A DNA stretch of 64,000 bases from Alteromonas sp. RKMC-009. GTDB taxonomy: Bacteria > Pseudomonadota > Gammaproteobacteria > Enterobacterales > Alteromonadaceae. The position numbers were made by a program, and so were the translations under genes. Under the pieces are notes generated by a model that was not told the origin of the DNA, made no database searches, and saw only the letters and a list, made by a program, of their open reading frames with translations. The stretch is taken from contig NZ_CP031010.1 of assembly GCF_003584565.2 (NCBI RefSeq), positions 310,001 through 374,000 of the forward strand, in the 5' to 3' direction. Below, in pieces: positions 51,650 through 60,343 of the stretch. Every line of letters starts with the position of its first letter. Position 1 is the stretch's first letter.

Positions 51650-52396
51650 ATGATGGCTTATCGTAACCGGCGCGCTGGTCGGGTAAACTGCGCGCCTTAC
51701 CTCTTAACAGTGATTTTGGTTTTGCATAATTCAGTTTTGGCACTGCGTATTCAGGAACTGGCTAAATCAACGCGGCCTTTTGTAACGCGGGGTAGTCGCG
51801 TAAAACGCTGCGAAGGTTGTCTGCTGCCGGCGGTGCACTGTATTTGTGATGCTGTACCGGAGCCTGTGGCTGAAAGTGCCTTTTTGTTTCTGATGTATAA
51901 AGGTGAATGCTACAAACCGTCGAATACAGGCCGGCTAATCGCTGATGTGGCCAAGCACAATTTTGCCTTTACCTGGTCGCGGACCGAACCTCAGCCAGCG
52001 TTGCTGGCGCTGTTAAATGACGAACGCTACATGCCGGTAATCATCTTTCCTCATGAGAATGCAGCACCTGAAAGACGGCTGTATGACGTACCCGTGCAGG
52101 AAGGTAAAACCCCGTTGTTTATTATGCTCGACGGCACGTGGCGTGAGGCCGGCCGCATGTTCCGTAAAAGTGCGTACTTGCAGTCTTTTCCTGTACTTGG
52201 CATTCAGCCTGAAGCGCTGTCAGATTACGCCCTCCGCGAAGCCTCCCATGATTTTCAGCTATGCACGGCAGAAGTAGGCATCGAAGTGCTTAAACTGGCG
52301 GGCGAATCACGGGCGGCGGCCAGCCTGAGTGCGTATTTCAGTCATTTCCGGAAAAATTACATTATGGGTAAACCCCATATGAGTAACCGTTCGTAG
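51650..52396 (+). CDS. tapT: tRNA-uridine aminocarboxypropyltransferase (DTW domain)
   Basis: A 248-residue DTW-domain protein. The family forms acp3U in tRNA from S-adenosylmethionine; E. coli TapT (YfiP) does this at position 47. Visible features are the metal-binding cysteines in RCEGCLLPAVHCIC and the DxTW motif at Asp161-Gly-Thr-Trp164 in MLDGTWREAGRMF, with KSAYL following. The start is uncertain: the conserved family region begins only at about residue 34 (RIQELAKSTRPF), so the true start may be later, for example GTG at 51710 or a TTG beyond it. The genes on each side (dld, and the unknown gene at 52.4 kb) are not functionally linked as far as I can tell. Confidence 0.85.
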   Translation: MMAYRNRRAGRVNCAPYLLTVILVLHNSVLALRIQELAKSTRPFVTRGSRVKRCEGCLLPAVHCICDAVPEPVAESAFLFLMYKGECYKPSNTGRLIADVAKHNFAFTWSRTEPQPALLALLNDERYMPVIIFPHENAAPERRLYDVPVQEGKTPLFIMLDGTWREAGRMFRKSAYLQSFPVLGIQPEALSDYALREASHDFQLCTAEVGIEVLKLAGESRAAASLSAYFSHFRKNYIMGKPHMSNRS

Positions 52397-52465
52397 CAAA
52401 CAAGGATTCGCCACACCGCATTTTTGTGGCAGACTGAAGTTAATGTCGCTGCATGGAAGAAGTTA

Positions 52466-53578
52466 ATGACGCTATATCGCCCGTTGTTCAAGCATATTCG
52501 TAATCATTCTGCGCTTTTCAGCGAAATGTCGCAGTATCGTGATCAGGCTGTTCAGGCCCTTGGATTAACCCATTACGCGTTTCACAAAACGCCAAAATTT
52601 GTCACTGAAGATGGTCGCAGGCTTACCATTGAGCCGGAACGCAGCATCGTATTGCCCAACATACATCACTTCAAAGGGGTGAAAACCAAACTGGCAGAGC
52701 AGGTGGCCGGGCTCAGCATGGTTACTCACAGTGAAATCGGCTACCGCTATCCTACCGCTGCACTGGCAGGTCTGGATGCGCCCTTTATTAAACGGATGCG
52801 CTCTGAGTATTTTCACCGGGTGGATGAGGATCGCAGTATTTGCCGGCCGGTTAACTTGTCTTATGGCATTAAAAGCCGGGGTAAAGGCGATAACCGCCAG
52901 GAATATGAAGTCTGGATGCCTGATGAAGCGCCGGAACAAAGTCCGTTACCTTTATTAATTGACCGCTACGGCGAAGACTTACCCGATGATGTACGGGACT
53001 TTGTTGAACAACCTTCCCGCGTACATGGCTGGATGGGGGTAAAACGGGCGGCTTTTGAAGCCCTCTACCAGAACAAAGCGGTGTGCGGTGATTTAGTGAT
53101 TTGCGTGGCACTCAGTGTTGATGCTTACAATATCGGCGCACGGCCTGATTTATCTTATTCGCCGGAAGCGGAAAGCTCTATCGCGGTCAGCAATGCTGAA
53201 CTGGAATGGGAAATTGAGGGATACTACGCGCCACGGGACTGGAAATTTGATCACGACACAGTGTGGAATGCCATCAACCATACCCTTGAGGCCGTAAATG
53301 CGCCGCTGAACGATTTGTACGGTCAGGATGCTATTCCGGTAAATGAAAGTAAGACAGAGCGGATTTTATCCACTTTACAATCCTTAGGTGTAACCACAGA
53401 AGAAATTGAGAGCATCAATTTGCAGCCCTGGGAGTTTATGCTGACAGAAAGTGAGTCGCGGGTAAAAAATCACGATCCCAGCAGAACGGTAAATCTGCTC
53501 GGAAGGCTGAACCGTTTGTTCTATCAACCGGACAGACAACTGCCGTCACTGAACTGGATGCATGATTTAATTAGCTGA
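52466..53578 (+). CDS. conserved hypothetical protein
   Basis: A protein of 370 residues from the ATG at 52466 (384 if a TTG at 52424 is used; the ATG has GGAAGAAG at a better distance). It is soluble, without signal peptide or membrane helix. The composition looks like a genuine cytoplasmic protein, with conserved-looking stretches such as VLPNIHHFKGVKTKLAEQ, ALAGLDAPFIKRM and WEIEGYYAPRDWKFD. I do not recognise a domain with confidence; it may belong to one of the uncharacterised families restricted to Alteromonadales and Shewanella (DUF3083 comes to mind, unverified). Its 3' end overlaps the converging nucleoside hydrolase gene by 12 bases. It follows tapT on the same strand. Confidence 0.7.
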   Translation: MTLYRPLFKHIRNHSALFSEMSQYRDQAVQALGLTHYAFHKTPKFVTEDGRRLTIEPERSIVLPNIHHFKGVKTKLAEQVAGLSMVTHSEIGYRYPTAALAGLDAPFIKRMRSEYFHRVDEDRSICRPVNLSYGIKSRGKGDNRQEYEVWMPDEAPEQSPLPLLIDRYGEDLPDDVRDFVEQPSRVHGWMGVKRAAFEALYQNKAVCGDLVICVALSVDAYNIGARPDLSYSPEAESSIAVSNAELEWEIEGYYAPRDWKFDHDTVWNAINHTLEAVNAPLNDLYGQDAIPVNESKTERILSTLQSLGVTTEEIESINLQPWEFMLTESESRVKNHDPSRTVNLLGRLNRLFYQPDRQLPSLNWMHDLIS

Positions 53579-54547
53579 AGTCAGCATCCGTTCTACGAAC
53601 CATTGTTTAAATGCGTCACGGTTGGCCCATTCTAAGGCGACGTTAACCTGCGGGCCACTGTCTGCCGGTACAGTAAATCCGTCACCGGTGACAGATAAAT
53701 GCATGGGCTCAGCGGGTAGCCAGCCGTGGTCGGGGAGGGCAAGGTACACAGCTACGGCGTCGTACATGACTGAACTGCGGGTTGCCAGATAATCAGCATT
53801 TTCCCAGGTAACGAGGCCCGCCCAGATGGGGTAGTTCTCAAAAATGACTTCAAGCTGTATATCGGTGCTGTTTTTCAGTTGCTGATATTGTTCACCGTCG
53901 AAAATCATATCGCCACAGGTATCGAGGGGCGTAATGGTGAAACTGTGTAAGGGCGCGTGAAGCACTTTCCGGAAGGCCGGTACATTGTTTTGCACGTTGT
54001 ACTCGGCAGAAGGCTCGTCACCGTATCCCTTATAAATACTGCCATGCATGCCCACGATACGCATTTTTGCAGCCAGTTCCGGCGCACGTTCCAGTACGGC
54101 AGCAATATTATGCATAGGGCCGGCAACAATAATGGTGACGGGACCTGAAGATTGCTTAAGCAACTGAATAATTGCACCGGCGCCGTCTTCGATAATGTCA
54201 CCCTGGTAATCAGACAGTGCGAAGTCAGCGACCCAGGGCTTGTGAAATTCTGCTTTGCCTTCAAAACGCTCACCCATTCCAACAGGAATATCTGTTCTTC
54301 CTGCTTTTGTCAGAAATTTCGCCGCCACCTTCGCCCGGTACCGGGTATCTTCCGATGCAGTGGTAACCAGTTTTAAATCTAATTCCGGACTTTTTAAAAT
54401 AAGCGACAGCGCTACCATGTCATCGATATCGCTGCCAATGTCGGTGTCAAAAATTACCGGAACAGGCTCTGCGGCGCGGGTCATCGAACTGAGCGCTGCG
54501 GTCAGAATGAAGAGTACGGTCAACAAGCGTTTCAACACATAAAACAT
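53567..54547 (-). CDS. exported nucleoside hydrolase
   Basis: A 326-residue inosine/uridine-preferring nucleoside N-ribohydrolase. The calcium-binding signature at 34-43 reads DTDIGSDIDD, with GPMHNIAAVLE and the late VMYDAVAVYLA aspartate as expected. It splits nucleosides into base and ribose. Residues 1-25 form a signal peptide (LLTVLFILTAALSSMTRA), so it should act in the periplasm, unlike the cytoplasmic E. coli RihA/B/C. The ATG at 54547 follows AAGGAG; a longer in-frame start at 54586 would hide the signal. It is alone, with no transporter beside it, and probably serves scavenging of extracellular nucleosides. Confidence 0.9.
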   Translation of the reverse strand: MFYVLKRLLTVLFILTAALSSMTRAAEPVPVIFDTDIGSDIDDMVALSLILKSPELDLKLVTTASEDTRYRAKVAAKFLTKAGRTDIPVGMGERFEGKAEFHKPWVADFALSDYQGDIIEDGAGAIIQLLKQSSGPVTIIVAGPMHNIAAVLERAPELAAKMRIVGMHGSIYKGYGDEPSAEYNVQNNVPAFRKVLHAPLHSFTITPLDTCGDMIFDGEQYQQLKNSTDIQLEVIFENYPIWAGLVTWENADYLATRSSVMYDAVAVYLALPDHGWLPAEPMHLSVTGDGFTVPADSGPQVNVALEWANRDAFKQWFVERMLTSAN

Positions 54548-54728
54548 CGAAGGCTCCTTAGTGGCAGAGGGGCGAAGCAAAGGCACTCTGATGATATTAC
54601 AATACGGGCTATAGCACCCAAGAAATTAATCCGCTGCAAACCACCGGATAATCACGATAGGCGAATGATCTTTTCTGCTCTACAATTAATAATCAGATTA
54701 AGGACATAGCAAATATTCCGGAGTAACA

Positions 54729-54929
54729 GTGCTTAGCGAACTTTCCCTTGGCGGCATGCTTTTCAGCCCGATGGTGGTGATGATTCCGCTGGCTTTTCTG
54801 TTGTCGTTATTAACCCGTTACGGGTTATATGCCACCGGTTTATATCAAAAATTGTGGAAACCACCCTGGTTCGAGGTCGCTCTGTTTATTTGCTACCTCG
54901 CGGCGACGGTGAAGATGTTGGCGGGTTGA
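54729..54929 (+). CDS. aaeX: small membrane protein AaeX-like (DUF1656)
   Basis: A 66-residue protein with two hydrophobic helices. The N-terminal ELSLGGMLFSPMV and the YGLYATGLYQKLWKPPWFEVALF region are characteristic of the DUF1656/AaeX family, which always sits ahead of an HlyD-type adaptor and an FUSC pump. The GTG at 54729 has GGAG about 8 bases upstream. The stop lies 2 bases before the adaptor start, so it is the first gene of the aaeXAB-type operon. Its role in the pump is not established. Confidence 0.9.
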   Translation: MLSELSLGGMLFSPMVVMIPLAFLLSLLTRYGLYATGLYQKLWKPPWFEVALFICYLAATVKMLAG

Positions 54930-54931
54930 AC

Positions 54932-55798
54932 ATGGGAAAAGTACTGAGCATCATTGTGACACTTCTGGTTATCGCTGTCGCTGTCTTCTCCGGACGCTGG
55001 GTGTGGGATCATTATCTTTATTCGCCCTGGACACGGGACGGCCGCGTTCAGGCTGATATCATCACTGTTGCACCTGATGTGTCCGGATGGGTAACAGCCA
55101 TGCCGGTGAAAGATAATCAGAAAGTACAAAAGGGTGATGTGATATTCCGCGTTGATGTGAAACGCTATCAGGCTGCGGTAGACGAGTTAAACGCGCAGGT
55201 GCACAGTAAACAACTGGCGCTGGATCTTGCGCAGCATGAGTTCACCCGCCGTGAAAAACTCAGAGAGCGTAACAGTATCAGTGCCGAGGAGCTGGAAAGC
55301 AGCCGGATCAGTTCCGATATGGCCAAAGCTGCACTGGATGTAGCAAAGGCACAGCTTGCCAGTGCGGAAATCGATCTTGAACGGGCAACCGTGACTGCGC
55401 CGGTGAGCGGGCGGGTAGTGAATCTGACCCTCCGGGAAGGAAACTACGTGAATCAGGGCACACCGGTGCTTTCTGTTGTTGCTGATAATACCCTGTACGT
55501 TACCGGTTATTTTGAAGAAACAAAGCTCCCTCTCATTCATGAAGGTCAGAAAGCCACTATTCACCTGATGAGCGGCGGCAAAGCGTTGTCGGGCACAGTA
55601 TCCAGTATTGGACACGCTATTGCCGACACCAATACCTCCACAAACAGCCAGTTGCTTCCTGAAGTGCAGCAAACCTTTAACTGGGTAAGACTGGCCCAGC
55701 GAGTACCGGTAGACATTAAACTGGATAAGGTGCCGGAAAATACCCGCCTGGTCGCCGGTATGTCGGCGTCGGTCGGGTTAGCCACAGACGGGGAGTAA
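54932..55798 (+). CDS. aaeA: HlyD-type efflux adaptor, AaeA-like
   Basis: A 288-residue periplasmic adaptor anchored by one N-terminal helix (about 5-27). The short HlyD plan is complete: a first lipoyl half in VAPDVSGWVTAMPVKDNQ, a coiled-coil hairpin (about 80-140), a second lipoyl half in ATVTAPVSGRVVNLTLREGNYV, then a beta-barrel. It connects the AaeB pump to an outer-membrane channel. The start at 54932 is 2 bases after aaeX. In E. coli, AaeAB exports hydroxylated aromatic acids such as 4-hydroxybenzoate, which suits the aromatic metabolism in this window. Confidence 0.9.
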   Translation: MGKVLSIIVTLLVIAVAVFSGRWVWDHYLYSPWTRDGRVQADIITVAPDVSGWVTAMPVKDNQKVQKGDVIFRVDVKRYQAAVDELNAQVHSKQLALDLAQHEFTRREKLRERNSISAEELESSRISSDMAKAALDVAKAQLASAEIDLERATVTAPVSGRVVNLTLREGNYVNQGTPVLSVVADNTLYVTGYFEETKLPLIHEGQKATIHLMSGGKALSGTVSSIGHAIADTNTSTNSQLLPEVQQTFNWVRLAQRVPVDIKLDKVPENTRLVAGMSASVGLATDGE

Positions 55799-55803
55799 TC
55801 TCG

Positions 55804-57855
55804 TTGCCTGCCTTCCTGGCTGTCTACTTAAGGCCCTCCCGTGCCTCGTTAATTTTTGCCCTCAAAGGGGTTATCTCCATGGCGATGGCAATGTACGTGG
55901 CTATGTGGATGGACCTGGAGCGACCTTACTGGGCGCTGGTCTCTGCGGTTTTTTTGCAGGTACGTCCGGAAGCCGGCATGGTACTGGAAAAAACCGTTTG
56001 TCAGATCCTCGGCACCCTCATTGGCGGTGCCTTCGCCATGGTGGTACTGCATTATTTTCATGCCTACTCAGGGATTTCCCTGTTTTGCCTGGCGCTGTGG
56101 ACCTGGCTTAATTCCGGCCTGTCATCACTGGTGCGGCGGGTGAACTTTATTTACTTCTTTGCCATGGCCTGCGTCACGCCCTGTATTATTATTCTGCTGA
56201 CCATGGCAACGCCTTCCGCAGTAAGCAGCCAGAGCATTTTTGATATCGCGCAGTCCCGGATCAGTGAGCTTATCGTTGGGTCGGTGTGTGCCATGCTGGT
56301 TTCGCTGATTTTATGGCCCCAGCGGGTAGAGAAGGTGCTGGTTGATCATGCAAAAAACACCATTAACCAGACGATGGCTTATCTGTCGGTAGAATTAGAT
56401 CCGGACGGTTCACACGATGAGCGGCACAAGCACATCGACGATACCCTACAGTCTTTAACGGCGCTGAGTGATGACTCCAGCGCTGTCGTTTTTGAAGGTC
56501 CCGACGGGCCGGGAAAATCCCGCGCGGCCACCGTTATTTGTAATAAAATCCTGTCGTTAATTGCCGTGGTACAAATATTTGGCCGGCTGCAACGGAACAA
56601 TCCTGAACTACTGTCAGAGAATATGATGTCTCTGCTCACTCAACTGAGAAACGATGTGGGCCTCATCGGCAGCCTGAAAAGTTTCGACGAATGTTATGAG
56701 CTGGCACAGAAGCAAAGACGCAAATGGAGCAAGCTTTTCCAGTCTGACCAGTTGACCACATTAGAATTCCGTTTGTGCCGCACCGCGCAGGAAATGGTGG
56801 CAGATTTAGTGGTCATACTCCGTGCTTACCGGGCACTGGAGCAGGGAGAAAAATCCACCCTTAAAGCTTCAGGTATTAAACCGCACCGCGACTGGCTGGT
56901 AGCAGTGACGACAGGCTTTCGCACATGTCTGGTTTTCAGCACCGGCGCATTTTTATGGGTAGGCACAGGTTCACCGGCAGCCATCATGCTGATGATTTTA
57001 CCTGTAATATTTTCCATCATGTTCGCCAGACTCGCGCCCGTGGTGGTCACCAGGGCCATTCGTGGTGTACTCATCGGAGCCTGCTTTGCTATACCTGTTG
57101 CCATTTTCTATGCCCTGAACCTGATAGCCGCCAGTAGCGGTGACTTCGCCATTCTGGTGCTTACTTTATCCGGCCCGCTGTTTTTAGGTTTAATGCTGCT
57201 GTCGCACCGGGCGTTTCTGCCCTACGGCATTGGCTTTTGCATTCCGTTTGTGATCCTGGTGCAACCGGCCAATGACATGAGCCGTTCACTTTCGGTGGAT
57301 TACACAACAAGTAGTGCACTGGCGATCCTCAGCGGCGTGATGATTCTATACTGGATATTTAAGCTATTTGCCGGGCCGGGCGCGAACTGGATCCAGTCAC
57401 GTTTGCTTTCAGTGACCTATCAGGATTTGCTTAAAATAGGCAGTCCCGGACATGATGAAGACTGGTTCAATGCACGGATGTGTGACCGGCTTTTGCGGCT
57501 CACCAGTTACGAGCAGAATGTAACCTCAGGTTACCGGACACTAACCGACCTGGGCCTGACAGGCCTGAACCTCGGACACGCTTCTATGCGGATCCGGCGT
57601 CTAATGAGTGGTTTGAGTGAGCGCTCACTAACAGGTCTTGAACAGGAGTGGCAGCAAGCGCTGGCGGCCTCTTTTCTGGCAGCATCAAAAGGGGACGATA
57701 CAGACCGTCTTGCCCCGGTAAATAAGCGGATTATCGACACACTCAAAGCGGAAGGTGCACCGGAAGAAAATCTGGCTCTCATAGACGGTATCTTCACCCG
57801 CCTGCATTATTCTTTTCGCCGCACGGCAACCATGATCAAAGAAGCCCGCGCTTAA
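55804..57855 (+). CDS. aaeB: FUSC-family aromatic acid exporter, AaeB-like
   Basis: A 683-residue inner-membrane pump. It has two groups of hydrophobic helices (about 12-170 and 365-505), each followed by a long soluble region, the FUSC/AaeB arrangement. The opening segment ALKGVISMAMAMYVAMWMDLERPYWALVSAVF is highly typical. The start is a TTG at 55804 with GGGGAG upstream, 5 bases after aaeA. Expected substrates are hydroxybenzoate-like acids. The usual divergent LysR (AaeR) is not next to the operon; the nearest LysR is at 59.2 kb. Confidence 0.92.
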   Translation: MPAFLAVYLRPSRASLIFALKGVISMAMAMYVAMWMDLERPYWALVSAVFLQVRPEAGMVLEKTVCQILGTLIGGAFAMVVLHYFHAYSGISLFCLALWTWLNSGLSSLVRRVNFIYFFAMACVTPCIIILLTMATPSAVSSQSIFDIAQSRISELIVGSVCAMLVSLILWPQRVEKVLVDHAKNTINQTMAYLSVELDPDGSHDERHKHIDDTLQSLTALSDDSSAVVFEGPDGPGKSRAATVICNKILSLIAVVQIFGRLQRNNPELLSENMMSLLTQLRNDVGLIGSLKSFDECYELAQKQRRKWSKLFQSDQLTTLEFRLCRTAQEMVADLVVILRAYRALEQGEKSTLKASGIKPHRDWLVAVTTGFRTCLVFSTGAFLWVGTGSPAAIMLMILPVIFSIMFARLAPVVVTRAIRGVLIGACFAIPVAIFYALNLIAASSGDFAILVLTLSGPLFLGLMLLSHRAFLPYGIGFCIPFVILVQPANDMSRSLSVDYTTSSALAILSGVMILYWIFKLFAGPGANWIQSRLLSVTYQDLLKIGSPGHDEDWFNARMCDRLLRLTSYEQNVTSGYRTLTDLGLTGLNLGHASMRIRRLMSGLSERSLTGLEQEWQQALAASFLAASKGDDTDRLAPVNKRIIDTLKAEGAPEENLALIDGIFTRLHYSFRRTATMIKEARA

Positions 57856-57900
57856 CTCACGTCCTGCAAACAGATGGCAAATTAAGTTTCATATATAAAT

Positions 57901-57918
57901 ATTTTGGTAAGGCCAAAT
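57901..57918. promoter_or_regulatory. palindrome upstream of uxuA, copy 1
   Basis: ATTTTGGTAAGGCCAAAT contains TTGG and CCAA half-sites in inverted order. It resembles the ExuR/UxuR-type operator of GntR-family hexuronate regulators (core TTGGT-x-ACCAA). A second copy lies at 57965-57983. Confidence 0.55.
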
Positions 57919-57964
57919 AGGGTTTTTAATTGTCTTTTACTCGCTTATGCAGTAGTCTCTTTAT

Positions 57965-57983
57965 AATTGGCATGACCAAATTT
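57965..57983. promoter_or_regulatory. palindrome upstream of uxuA, copy 2
   Basis: AATTGGCATGACCAAATTT has ATTGG and CCAAAT arms, about 11 bases before the uxuA start. It again resembles the UxuR/ExuR operator. No GntR-type gene is in the window. Confidence 0.6.
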
Positions 57984-57993
57984 GAGGTTGCAG

Positions 57994-59163
57994 ATGATTG
58001 AAACATGGCGCTGGTTCGGACCCGGCGACAGCATTACGCTTGAAAAAATCCGCCAGGCAGGCGCGACCGGTATCGTGACATCGCTGCATGATGTGCCCAC
58101 CGGTGAGGCCTGGCCACTCGAAACGATAAAATCCCGTAAAGCGATGATCGAAGATGCCGGTATGCAATGGGATGTTATTGAAAGTATTCCTGTGCATAAC
58201 GACATTAAAAGTCGTACCGGCAATTATCGTGAGCTTATCGAAAACTATAAAACGTCGGTGCGCAATGCCGGCGCGGCGGGTGTCACGACCGTGTGTTACA
58301 ACTTTATGCCGGTGGTGGACTGGACCCGCACGAATCTGACTTATCAACTTCCTGATAAAAGCTATGCATTACGCTTCGAATATTCAGACTTCGCTGCTTA
58401 CGATGTGTTTGTAATGCAGCGTCAGGGTGCTGAGAATGATTATTCTTCTGATATGTTGAATAAGGCGAAAGCACGTTTTGACGCAATGTCAGATGCTGAA
58501 CGGGAAATGCTGGAGAAAAATATCATTGCCGGATTACCCGGTGGTGAAGGTTCTTACAACCGCGAAGGGATCAGAGATACCATTCAGCAGTTTATCGACC
58601 TCGGCGAAGACGGTTTACGGGCCAGCCTGTTTGAATTCCTCGAAGCTGTCATTCCGGTAGCAGAAGAAGCTGGTGTGAAAATGTGTATTCATCCTGACGA
58701 TCCGCCGTTTTCTCTTTTTGGGTTGCCCAGAGTGGTGTCTACCCAACAGGATGCAAGGAAGATCCTGGAAGCGGTGCCAAGTCCTGCAAACGGTCTTACT
58801 ATGTGCGCAGGCTCCTACGGTGCCAGAGGCGACAACGACCTTATTGCCATGGTTAACGAGTTTGCAGAGCGGATTTACTTTGTGCATTTACGCAATGTAA
58901 AACGGGAAGATGACGGTTCGTTCTATGAAGCCGCCCATCTGGACGGCGACAATGATATGGTGGGGCTGGTACAGGCGCTGCTGAAGTGCGAGTCCAGTCT
59001 GGGATGCCAAATTCCAATGCGCCCTGACCATGGTCACACATTAAGTGATGAGCAGGGCAAAGCGGATTTGAAACCCGGCTATTCCTACCTTGGCCGTCTG
59101 AAAGGTCTTGCAGAACTGCGCGGGCTTATTTGCGCCGTGTCTTACATGAACGCAAAGCACTAG
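57994..59163 (+). CDS. uxuA: mannonate dehydratase
   Basis: Dehydrates D-mannonate to 2-keto-3-deoxygluconate in glucuronate breakdown. The 389-residue TIM-barrel enzyme has UxuA marks: METWRWFGPGD-like start, CYNFMPVVDWTRTNL (about 106-120), metal ligands in CIHPDDPP (about 233-240), NDLIAM, and HLRNVKRE and RPDHGH near the end. The ATG at 57994 follows GAGG; an in-frame TTG at 57982 is rejected. No uxuB, uxaC or kdgK lies in the window, so the rest of the pathway is elsewhere. It overlaps the converging LysR gene by 4 bases. Confidence 0.95.
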   Translation: MIETWRWFGPGDSITLEKIRQAGATGIVTSLHDVPTGEAWPLETIKSRKAMIEDAGMQWDVIESIPVHNDIKSRTGNYRELIENYKTSVRNAGAAGVTTVCYNFMPVVDWTRTNLTYQLPDKSYALRFEYSDFAAYDVFVMQRQGAENDYSSDMLNKAKARFDAMSDAEREMLEKNIIAGLPGGEGSYNREGIRDTIQQFIDLGEDGLRASLFEFLEAVIPVAEEAGVKMCIHPDDPPFSLFGLPRVVSTQQDARKILEAVPSPANGLTMCAGSYGARGDNDLIAMVNEFAERIYFVHLRNVKREDDGSFYEAAHLDGDNDMVGLVQALLKCESSLGCQIPMRPDHGHTLSDEQGKADLKPGYSYLGRLKGLAELRGLICAVSYMNAKH

Positions 59164-60095
59164 TCGATTGCCCAGTACGGCGTATCGCCGTATATCGATA
59201 ACATGTAATCAATAAAATGGCGCACGCTAACCGGCGTGTGCTGTGATTTCGGATAAACAAAGTGAATATCCTGTGGTGACTTCCGGATAGCCGGTTTAAA
59301 CGCATCCAGCACAGGGATCAGTTTGCCTTCCCGCACACTTTCTCCAACCAGCCAGTCCGGGAACAAAACCAGTCCCATTCCTTCCCGCGCAGCCGTCAGC
59401 AGCGCTTCCGCATTATTAGACGTCATCAGCGGTACAAATTGTTGTTGTGTCCAGCCCGAATCAGGCTCGTGGAAAAACCACGGGTTAGTCCCGCTGAAAC
59501 CTTTATACACCAGACACCGGTGTTGTTTTAAATCAGTCGGGGATGTCAGCGGTGCATTGTTCTCAAGATAAGCCGGTGATGCCGCCAGAAAGTAACGCTG
59601 TTCGCAGATTTTTCTTGCCCGCAGGGAAGAGTCCGGCAGGGCACCTATGCGGATAATCACATCGGCGTCACCTGCATGAGGATCGATAAACGCATCTGTT
59701 AAAGTAAGCTCAACCTGTACATCCGGGAACAGTTCGGAAAATTCCGCCAGAAACGGGGCAACATGATGTTGTCCGAATTGAACCGGTGCGTTTATTCTCA
59801 GTATGCCACCCGGTTCGCCATCGAAATCCTGTAAATGCTGCTGCATCTCCATCAAAGATTTTTCAATTTCTGATGTATAGCGGAAGAATATTTTTCCCTG
59901 CTCGGTGGGAGCCAGTGAGCGTGTGTTGCGATAAAACAGCGGCTGCCCCGTTGCATCTTCCAGTTGCTGAATGGCTCTTGAAACCAGAGACGGTGAAACC
60001 CCTTCCTGCCTGGCGACGGCTGACAAACTGCGGGCTTCATATACCGCAATAAACAGCTTGAGGGTACGGAGTGTAACTTGATTTAATAAATTCAT
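59160..60095 (-). CDS. LysR-family regulator, CrgA-like branch
   Basis: A 311-residue LysR-type regulator. The helix-turn-helix (about 8-68) reads LKLFIAVYEARSLSAVARQEGVSPSLVSRAIQQLE, with LFYRNTRSLAPTEQG. The effector domain begins GGILRINAPVQFGQHHVAPFL, typical of the CrgA/DmlR group of short-context regulators. It converges on uxuA with a 4-base overlap and is divergent from the two tiny ORFs at 60.2 kb. Its target is unknown, and candidates include those neighbours. Confidence 0.88.
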   Translation of the reverse strand: MNLLNQVTLRTLKLFIAVYEARSLSAVARQEGVSPSLVSRAIQQLEDATGQPLFYRNTRSLAPTEQGKIFFRYTSEIEKSLMEMQQHLQDFDGEPGGILRINAPVQFGQHHVAPFLAEFSELFPDVQVELTLTDAFIDPHAGDADVIIRIGALPDSSLRARKICEQRYFLAASPAYLENNAPLTSPTDLKQHRCLVYKGFSGTNPWFFHEPDSGWTQQQFVPLMTSNNAEALLTAAREGMGLVLFPDWLVGESVREGKLIPVLDAFKPAIRKSPQDIHFVYPKSQHTPVSVRHFIDYMLSIYGDTPYWAID

Positions 60096-60187
60096 TTGTG
60101 CGTAATATGCAAGAATCTTTTCTTAATTATCGTGTTTTTCGCACATTTAGCAATGGCTAATATACACTTTTTCAGGAGAGCAAAGAT

Positions 60188-60223
60188 ATGCTCATTTTAA
60201 TACTGATGCTGGCTGGGAAATGA
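60188..60223 (+). CDS. possible 11-residue leader peptide
   Basis: ATG at 60188 has a strong AGGAG seven bases upstream and opens an 11-codon ORF, MLILILMLAGK. Its stop (60221-60223) lies 4 bases before the GTG of a second tiny ORF. It may be a leader that couples translation of the second ORF, or part of one small gene broken by a frameshift. Confidence 0.35.
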   Translation: MLILILMLAGK

Positions 60224-60227
60224 AGCC

Positions 60228-60317
60228 GTGGCACTGAGCACGAACCGTATCCTTGCCATGGTGTGTCTGGCCGTTGCACTGTATTTCGTCTACCGCAGCA
60301 ATAGACGAACAGAATAA
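60228..60317 (+). CDS. possible 29-residue single-helix membrane protein
   Basis: From the GTG at 60228 it encodes 29 residues with one clear hydrophobic helix (ILAMVCLAVALYFVY) followed by a basic tail (RSNRRTE), the shape of many genuine bacterial small membrane proteins. It lies 4 bases after an 11-codon ORF that has a strong ribosome site, which suggests coupling. No homologue is known to me. Confidence 0.4.
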   Translation: MALSTNRILAMVCLAVALYFVYRSNRRTE

Positions 60318-60343
60318 AAAACCTGAAACAGAAGGGGCACAGG

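Noticed and set aside
60188..60317. A single 40-residue gene broken by frameshift
   Set aside because: The two frames differ by one base, but the second ORF has its own start codon and helix, and no homologue is known to support a fusion. Kept as two possible ORFs.
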